Origin: Hemileia vastatrix
Lineage: Eukaryota > Basidiomycota > Pucciniomycetes > Pucciniales > Zaghouaniaceae
Length of the DNA stretch: 64,000 nucleotides
Direction: 5' to 3'
Assembly (NCBI GenBank): GCA_030280995.1
Contig: JASXTE010000004.1
Span: 39,488,797-39,552,796 of the forward strand
Position 1 is the stretch's first letter. Each line of letters opens with the position of its first letter. A program made the position numbers and the translations under genes. The notes below the pieces were generated by a model. That model made no database searches. It was not told where the DNA came from and saw only the letters and a list, made by a program, of their open reading frames with translations. Positions 57,850-64,000 of this stretch are shown here, in pieces.

Positions 57850-58290
57850 TATAAAATATAAAGGAAGAAAAAAAAGAAAAAAATATGTACAAGTATAATA
57901 AGGTGTTATAAATTATTAATAGCTTATTTAGAATTTGAATAAAAGATTTAATTTTGAGTTTTTAAAAGAAAGATGATAATTTTAGAATGTAATGGAAAAC
58001 AAAAAGGTACACTTATGAAAACTGAAGAACTGAGCTTAAGCAAAGAGAGAATGAAAAACCTAAGAAAACATATAGGGGGAAAAAGAGAAGATAATAAGGG
58101 TATAAGTATATATTAAGAGAGAGAAAAAACTTTCATACAGGAAAATGGCCAATGAATGTCCCAGAAAACAGGGATTCTCATGATATGAAAATTGAAGAGT
58201 GTTTTCTAGATGGAGGTGGATAAGACAGGATGATCAATATCAGGTAAGAAAAAATGATATAAGAAAGGGGTATTATTCATGAAAAACAAG
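57850..58290. other. AT-rich stretch, nothing recognised
   Basis: Purine-rich with no protein-like frame on either strand. Confidence 0.4.
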
Positions 58291-58299
58291 TATTACTTC

Positions 58300-58945
58300 T
58301 GGAAATCCCCCCTGGAACTAAGTCCTCACCACTTTTTGAACATTTTTTTGACATCAAAATCATGACTCACATAGCCTGAAACTTTTCTATATTATTAATT
58401 CACAGATCTAGTTCATAATGTCATACCAAAAATGTAAAATATTGAATACTCTTCTTTTCTCATTAATTTTCATTAATAATTTTAAATTTTAACTTGAAAA
58501 CTAGAAATTTTTTTAAAATGAGACTAGCATCAATAGAAAGAGGGGGTGAAATATTGTCATGCATAAAAAATAAATGATCAAAAAATATTTTTTTTGTTTA
58601 AACAATCTGAAATTTTTTAAGCTTTTTTGTTATGCAAATAGGTCACTGCACTAAAAATCCACAAAAAGTGGTAAAATAGCTGAAATAAATGTCAATTTTT
58701 TTACTTAAAGTACTTTTTTTAAACTTTACCCTTTTTTTCCAATGGTAGTAGTTTCAGTTCAATTTCCCAATTTTTAATGAAATTTAATGCCATGAAAAAA
58801 ATTCTCAATATTTTATCTTTTTTTTATATGATATTATTAATCTTGGACTATGAATTGGTCACAAAGGAAGTTTTTAGTTCATTTGAGTCATTATTTTAAG
58901 GTCAAAAATTTTTTTGAGAAGTGCTGAGGACTTATTTCTGGGTAC
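58300..58945. mobile_element. Foldback/MITE with long imperfect inverted arms
   Basis: Left GGAACTAAGTCCTCACCACTT and right mirror AAGTGCTGAGGACTTATTTC (58917-58940) are terminal; homology continues inward for roughly 150-200 bp per arm (ATGACTCA, TATTATTAAT and AAAATATTGA landmarks). The centre is AT-rich. Probably a small hairpin transposon. No target duplication identified. Confidence 0.6.
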
Positions 58946-59389
58946 TGTACATCCTTAGCACATAAGCTTCTAAAGATAGCCAAAAAATCTGACATTCTTG
59001 TCTTACCTTATTGAACTTATTTTGATTTAAAGTACCTAAGAATATACTTTTCAAAAAAAATTCTTACATTTAAAAATTTGTTTTTTTATTTCATACAAAC
59101 CAACTTTACAAGTTGAATTAGATGTGGCATTTCATAACATCTAATCCACAAAACATAAAACAAAAATATCTACCAATTTTTTCATTGATATTTTTTTCTG
59201 GACTTCTATCTAAGTCCAAAAATAATTACCCATCACTATTAATAAAAATATAGATTGAAAGTTTAAATATTACCTAAATGATATTAAAGCCCAAAAACTT
59301 GAAAAAAATGATTTAAATCCCATAAGTTAGTCACCAATAGGTGTATGTGCAACAAGCCTCAACAACATCATGAATGTGATATTGATTTA

Positions 59390-59830
59390 ATGAAATCTAA
59401 TCATGAAAAATAGAGGATAGAATTAATCCCACAATGTTCTTTTTTCATATATAATCCATCATCTCATCTTTTGGTTGTGGCTGGTAATACTCATGGATAT
59501 TCATTTTGATTACTTTCCATAAATTCTCGACAGAATTCAAATAATTTAATAAAGCTGTCCAATAATCTATCTCGCATAAATTAAAAATATCTCAAAACTT
59601 CTTGAGGCCTTCTTCTTTAAGTGTAGTAGAGCATTGTCTTTCTTGAAGAACCATTAACTCTTTACATTTATTGTGCCATTCCAAGAAAGGGAGTAGACTG
59701 GAAACGTTTTGTTTGTCAATTATGGTGTGCTTTTTTTTATTTTGAGATGATATTAAGAGAAGAATGGCATTTTTGACTTTAAAATAAACAACCCATACCA
59801 TTACAGAGTTTTAGTCAATCTTGATTCCTA
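59390..59830 (-). pseudogene. Tc1/mariner-type (DDE_3) transposase remnant
   Basis: Minus frames keep the order of this family: MVWVVYF (family MVWGCF), then LLPFLEWHNKCKELMVLQE, where the second catalytic Asp block (QEDNAP.H) has decayed to QERQCSTT. Next KKF-stop-DIFNLCEIDYWTALLNYLN, aligning with IDWPA.SPDLN, and VENLWKVIKMNI with the final catalytic acidic region (PIENLW). Short C-terminus PKDEMMDYI. At least two stops. Fragment of about 140 codons; the N-terminal DNA-binding part is not seen. Such enzymes insert at TA, the target type seen for M1, but a direct link is not shown. Confidence 0.75.
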
Positions 59831-59849
59831 GCTGAAGATAATTGAAGTG

Positions 59850-60690
59850 GTATCACTCAGTCCAAGTTCACCAAGCTAACATCAATATTGAGAAATGGTC
59901 AAGCTCAAAAGATTATTTTTCAGACTTAAGCACCATCTCACAATATTTAAAAGACAATTAAAGGAAATAGTGAGTAAATTTTAATTCATAATTGGTGGTG
60001 AAGTTTACCAATAAGTGGTTTATTGACAGATTTGTTACTGAATATGCTCAACTCATGGGCTTGCCTTTAGAGGCTGCAGGGGGAGAACTATAGTCTGTTA
60101 AAATATTATCTATCTGAGATAACTGATAAGTGTGGTTTTTTTTGCTGAAATTCAAAGGATATAACACATTTTGGATGGAGTTGTTTTCTATGAAAAGCCT
60201 AGACAAAGTAAATTTTTCAAAGACCCTCTAAATGAAAAAAATCAGGTTTTAGACAGACCATAGTGTTTAGTATGTGAAAATTTTGATAAATAATTAATAA
60301 ATTTATTCCCAAAATAGACATTCTAAAAACCAAGGCCTTATTTTTAGTCATATTTTGGCAGGTACAAGCCAATGAGGCTTGAATTTTAAGGTGTTTAAGT
60401 TTAAAATAAAATAAAATAAAAAATAAAAAAGGAGAGATTTTTTAATGAGCTATAATATGAAATGTAATGAGATTAAGGAAGAAACTTGTTTTTCCAAATG
60501 ACTCTAGAGAAATGATTAAGTAAGTTTTGAGTTGAAGAAGGATGGACACCATTGAGATGGTTACAGGGGAGGTAATGGCAAATAGACATAAGTTTCTGTT
60601 CACATCCTTGCTTTAGTAAATTCAGTTTGTGAACTGAAACCAGAATTCAGATAGCATACTTTCCCCTTTTAAATTGTGGTATAAAACATA
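59850..60690. other. No gene recognised
   Basis: AT-rich sequence between the mariner remnant and the A-type LTR. Confidence 0.4.
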
Positions 60691-60695
60691 GAATC

Positions 60696-61295
60696 TGTCA
60701 CCAGACAACCTATGCACAAGGTCGAGGGTGTTCCTGAAAAAGAGATGAGGAGAGTAGCTTAGAAACCCCTTCGAAGCACAGAGGAAATGTTTGAGGAAGT
60801 GATTCAAAGATGACTTGTAGGAAGAGCTACTTCTTTGAGATATGTTCGAGAAGAATTCTAATATAATTTAAAGGTTATATTAATATTCTTAAGGTCTCAC
60901 AAAGGATTGGAAACTCAATAATCAAAGATTTAGGATTTAGAAATGATTACTGAGAAAATAAGGAAAGATACAATAATAATGATTTAACCTAAAGCTTTAC
61001 CACTATTTACTATATATACGTTTTTTAATTTAATTCTAAAGAATGTTGAACTAAAACCCAACCCTTTTATATCCTTTACTCCTCCTCGCATTGACCTCAT
61101 ACCCATCCACTATTCCACACACCACAGACCATTAAAAAATACACCCATTACACCTGGACCCTCCTCACTAACATCCGTCAACCCTTTAATCCTCCACTAA
61201 CCATTCCGTCTATGCTCTCTACCCCTTTTAATAATCCACAGATACATAATAAACCTTTTAGCGGACTATTACATTGACTATTGCGCTGTGCGTTA
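60696..61295 (-). mobile_element. Truncated LTR of element A family
   Basis: Matches the first 600 bp of 38060-38868 (TGTCACCAGACAACC to ATTGCGCTGTGCGTT) and stops exactly where the G LTR begins, so element G inserted into it. The rest presumably lies beyond the right edge. Confidence 0.9.
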
Positions 61296-62418
61296 TGGTA
61301 AGGTAAACTCTTACAGTCGCCTTGCTGTAAGCAGAATCCGGAGGAGATATATGGATTTAGCTGAAAACCCCGTCCTTCCAATAAAAATAACAAAGTAGGT
61401 GTTCTAAATCACTAAGCTAACCAATCTACTTAGATCTGATTGATAAAAATAATGAAACTCTAAAATAATTAACGCTTATTGAGATTAAATGATCGTGGCT
61501 GTTGATAAAGAAATACTGATAACAACAATTAAGGTGTACCAGTGAAAGATCTGTAAAGATTGACTTTTATGTTTTTATAATAATTAAAATTTTTATGAGA
61601 CAGCAATAATCAAGTCCCAGCGACGAAGACCTTTCTAAAGATACCCTGTATGAAGTGTTATTTAAACTGTTGAATTGTATTTCTAAGATGTTATGTAAAA
61701 AATAATAATGTTATAAGGATATTACAAGTTATTTTAATTTGTTGAGTAATAAAAAATGAGACTGTAGTGGTTAAAGATTAAGCTGTATGATGTGTCCCCC
61801 CTCTCAATTTCGAGTTTGAGAAGCGCTTAAGTATTCCTAGTCACGTGCCTAAGTTTTCCCCTCCAGAGCTCTTCCAGAGTCAATCCGGAGCCGGAACGGA
61901 GTCCGTACGGAGTCAAAGCGGAGTTGAAACGGAGTCCGTCCAGACTTCCTGACTCAATTAGAACCTTAAAACTATAATAAAAAGTCTAGAAAAATTACAC
62001 ATAATAGAGCTACTTCCCCTTTACATACCAAACTAATTTGCGTAGTCTGCGCAGCTCTAATTACCCCGTGAAAATTCATCGAAGTTAAGTAATTTCTGAA
62101 AACGTAAATATTTCTATAAAACTTTAAAATTCATTTAAAAATATAAGAAAAATAGTAAAAATTCTGGGAAAATTTCCCAAGGTTCTTGAGTGACTTGACT
62201 TGATACTTATAAATTTTTCAGACCGTAAAAATAAGTTTTCTCTGTAAAATAAATTGTATTTGTGTAGGCATTCGCTCGTGACCAATTTCTTCATATTTTA
62301 AACTCCAAAATAAATTAAATAAAACCCTTTTTATAAAAAAAATAATAACGCCAATCTTGCACGCCGTAATAACTCCATTTACATATTTAGGTGCCGTACT
62401 AAACTTTAGGCTACCACA
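61296..62418 (-). repeat. 3' LTR of element G
   Basis: 1123 bp, plus-strand tips TGGTAAGGTAAACTC and GGCTACCACA. Stem CTTACAG-N8-CTGTAAG near the tip. It contains the best-preserved 11-bp CGG array (61864-61951) and an exact CACGTG at 61842-61847. Less A/T-decayed than the B LTRs. The other LTR of G is outside the window. Confidence 0.9.
61864..61951. promoter_or_regulatory. 11-bp-periodic CGGAG array in the G LTR
   Basis: Eight units start at 61864, 61875, 61886, 61897, 61908, 61919, 61930 and 61941, exactly 11 bp apart. Units 3-7 start CGGAG (for example CGGAGTCAAAG, CGGAGTTGAAA); units 1, 2 and 8 start CAGAG or CAGAC. Two units contain CGG-AGT-CCG. CGG is the half-site read by most Zn2Cys6 regulators (family knowledge). 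A regulatory role is inferred. Confidence 0.75.
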
Positions 62419-62450
62419 TCCTCCCTCCAATTGAGAATGTCCCCATTCTT
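62419..62450 (-). promoter_or_regulatory. Polypurine tract and hairpin of element G
   Basis: In element sense AGAATGGGGACATTCT then AATTGGAGGGAGGA immediately precedes the LTR TGTGGTAG. The purine run is identical to that of E (GGAGGGAGGA). This fixes the minus orientation of G. Confidence 0.8.
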
Positions 62451-62541
62451 AAAACTTTGCATAAGTGGTTGAACACAATATTCATCTTTAACCTTCAACC
62501 ACCATCTTCTTTAATCAACTATAAAATTCATCTTCATCAAT

Positions 62542-63235
62542 ATGTCTTCCAAAGAACTTGTCGCTCCATGTGAACTCTGCGCTCGATACCAGGTACCTTG
62601 TTTAATGTCCAACCCTAATCTTCCTGGCAGAACAGCTTGCGACTTATGCCGTGTGAAAAAAGTCAAATGCAACCGGCCAATAGTTCCTTCTAAAACAAAC
62701 GTATATTTAGGACCAGCAGCTCTCCCTGATCCCTCAACTTCAAAAAAGCGATCCAAAATTCCTGTCTTCTTAAAACGAATAAGATCAAAAACAGCTTCAA
62801 AAGTTCAATCTTCATCAACAGATCCCAGCCTAATTTTGCCTTCACAAGATCCTAATCCTATAACGCCAGTACCCCCAACTAACTTTGCTGAGACTATGTT
62901 TCCTGGCTCTAAATGTAAGACCCTATTTATCTTACTAAAAAAAAACTTTTAATCAAAATTGACTAAACCTATGACTTAATAACATATTTGAACTTCTAGC
63001 TGTCGAAATAACCAACACTGATGATGTTGGTAGAGTGAAGACGGACTATATCAATCATTACCCAAATTTTCATCGCTATCTTTTTCTTGACTTTACTAAT
63101 GAGTTGAAACGAAAAATGCTGGCCTATTTTCAAGAAACTCCAGCTAATAACCATGAAGACCTCATGAAAAGAAGAATTTTAATGCAAAGCTTTGATAATG
63201 ATGTTGAACAATTTCAAAGAAATTATCTTTTCTAA
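62542..63235 (+). CDS. Antisense Zn2Cys6-like protein of element G (two exons)
   Basis: Opposite in direction to element G, starting 123 bp inside its 3' LTR. Exons 62542-62914 and 63000-63235; the 85-bp intron begins GTAAGA, has a branch-like TTGACTAAAC and ends TTCTAG. The spliced frame is 202 codons without a stop. Residues C10, C13, C20, C33, C36 and C43 give CX2CX6C-X12-CX2CX6C. The basic half (CDLCRVKKVKCNRP) looks like the DNA-contacting half of a Gal4-type cluster, here placed second. A Ser/Pro/Lys linker follows, then exon 2 with NTDDVGRVKTDYINHYPNFH and HEDLMKRRILMQSFDND. Homologous dead copy in element B; a more distant analogue in A. Probably a nuclear DNA-binding protein. Expression and autonomy are unknown. 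Confidence 0.75.
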
Positions 63236-63239
63236 CAGT

Positions 63240-63820
63240 ATAACTTGATAAAATTTTGTTTTTGCTTGGTCTTCTTAAACTTTCAACATAAATGATGTTT
63301 TCTTTCTTCTCTGGCCTGATATAACATAAAATAAAATAATATAAATCTTGTGATGATTCCACTACTGAGAGCAAGGTTTGAATCCCTTCAGACTCCCATA
63401 TACCAGTCTTCCTTCTTGTCACAGCATTGAGAGAGTGGATCTTCCTATGAGCCAAATACTCCTGATTCCAACCTCATAGGGCCCCCCACTGAGCCGAATT
63501 CTATGATTCCAATCTCGCCATAAGGTCCTCCAAGCTTCACACCAAAAAAAAAAAAATGGCCTAACTATGAGGCACTAAAAAAAATCATTCCCTAAAATCC
63601 AACTACCATCCTAACTTCTGATTCCTTCATCACAATTTTCAAACTTTGCTATACAGCAAACCCATAAAATACTTTTGCCAGGCTTCCAATAATAATTTTA
63701 ACTTTAGACCATGTTAAAGCGCCACAAATTTCACCTAATTAACCATTATGCTTTCTTTAGCATCATCACCACCTAAAGTTTTAACCTCCTAAAGCTATCA
63801 GCACCCAATTCCAGAAATAA
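63240..63820. other. Element G 3' noncoding region
   Basis: Conserved with element B 41150-41340: AAGGTTTGAATCCCTTCAGA, CACAGCATT-AGAGAGTGG and CATAAGGTCCTCCAAGC occur in the same order. No gene on either strand. The AGGTTTGAATCCC word resembles a tRNA B box but no tRNA fold surrounds it. Confidence 0.55.
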
Positions 63821-63828
63821 TTGAATAA

Positions 63829-64000
63829 CCAGTTTAGAGTCTTAGGGGACAGTGATAAATTAAAAGATTGAATTGAGTTATCCAAACAAGATTGACATTC
63901 CAATTTAAAGTCTTGGTAGACCAAACATATAATCGATAAGAAATCCAGTTTAAGGTCATGGTGGACCCAACAGCTTGATAACAGTCCAGTTTAAGGTCTT
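63829..64000 (-). repeat. Dyad-motif copies in element G
   Basis: Reverse-orientation copies at 63829-63851, 63900-63922, 63945-63967 and a partial one at 63986-64000 cut by the window edge (CCAGTTTAAGGTCATGGTGG type). Same relative position as in element B. Confidence 0.8.

Noticed and set aside
63373..63400. tRNA-like B-box word AAGGTTTGAATCCC (also near 41190)
   Set aside because: No matching acceptor stem, D arm or anticodon arm; it is part of the conserved 3' noncoding region of B and G.
1..64000. Mitochondrial origin (because of high AT content)
   Set aside because: Nuclear-type LTR retrotransposons, spliceosomal GT-AG introns and a zinc-cluster protein argue against it; no mitochondrial genes.

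Overview
This window looks like repeat-dominated nuclear DNA from a fungus, most likely a basidiomycete. It is strongly AT-rich by eye. The coding sequence I can recognise comes almost entirely from transposable elements: a Ty3/Gypsy chromovirus, a second non-chromoviral Gypsy-type lineage, a Harbinger-type and a Tc1/mariner-type transposase. Short GT-AG introns of 69-85 bp and fungal Zn2Cys6-type cysteine clusters support a fungal host. The gag/pol style of the chromovirus reminds me of elements from large rust-fungus genomes, but that is recollection, not a test. I see no convincing host housekeeping gene, no tRNA or rRNA and no CRISPR array.

Layout. 1-12.7 kb: the end of an unknown reading frame, a cluster of small terminal-inverted-repeat (TIR) elements with a central palindrome, internally duplicated AT-rich DNA, a decayed Harbinger-type transposase interrupted by a MITE, a long foldback, a possible decayed ORF and a tandem-repeat block. 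12.9-23.7 kb: several isolated or decayed LTRs, MITE ends about 4.8 kb apart, and a seven-unit minisatellite in which each unit is itself a hairpin. 23.7-57.6 kb: a four-level nest of LTR retrotransposons. Element D (oldest, minus strand, tandem 5' LTRs at 55.0-57.6 kb) is split by element B (24388-52039, 4-bp target duplication CCAG). One LTR of B is split by element A (24398-38868, chromovirus, 5-bp duplication AAATA). A is split by element E (25493-31374, plus strand, gag only, near-identical LTRs). 57.6-64 kb: a MITE, a foldback, a Tc1/mariner transposase remnant, a truncated A-type LTR, and the 3' end of element G, a relative of B, running off the right edge.

The most interesting pattern is a shared accessory architecture. 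Immediately inside the 3' LTR, A, B and G each carry a gene in the opposite direction to gag-pol. Where intact (G) it has one intron and encodes a small protein with a CX2CX6C-X12-CX2CX6C cluster. The G LTR carries an exactly 11-bp-periodic array containing CGG triplets, the classic Zn2Cys6 half-site, and decayed versions of this array survive in three other LTRs. Elements B, E and G also share a dispersed dyad motif (AGTC-N6-GACT followed by an A/T-rich tail), 15 copies in E alone. I infer, without proof, that these elements may carry their own DNA-binding regulator and its target sites.

Most coding regions are broken by stop codons and frameshifts. The relative ages implied by nesting (D older than B, older than A, older than E) agree with the LTR-pair divergence I can see by eye.
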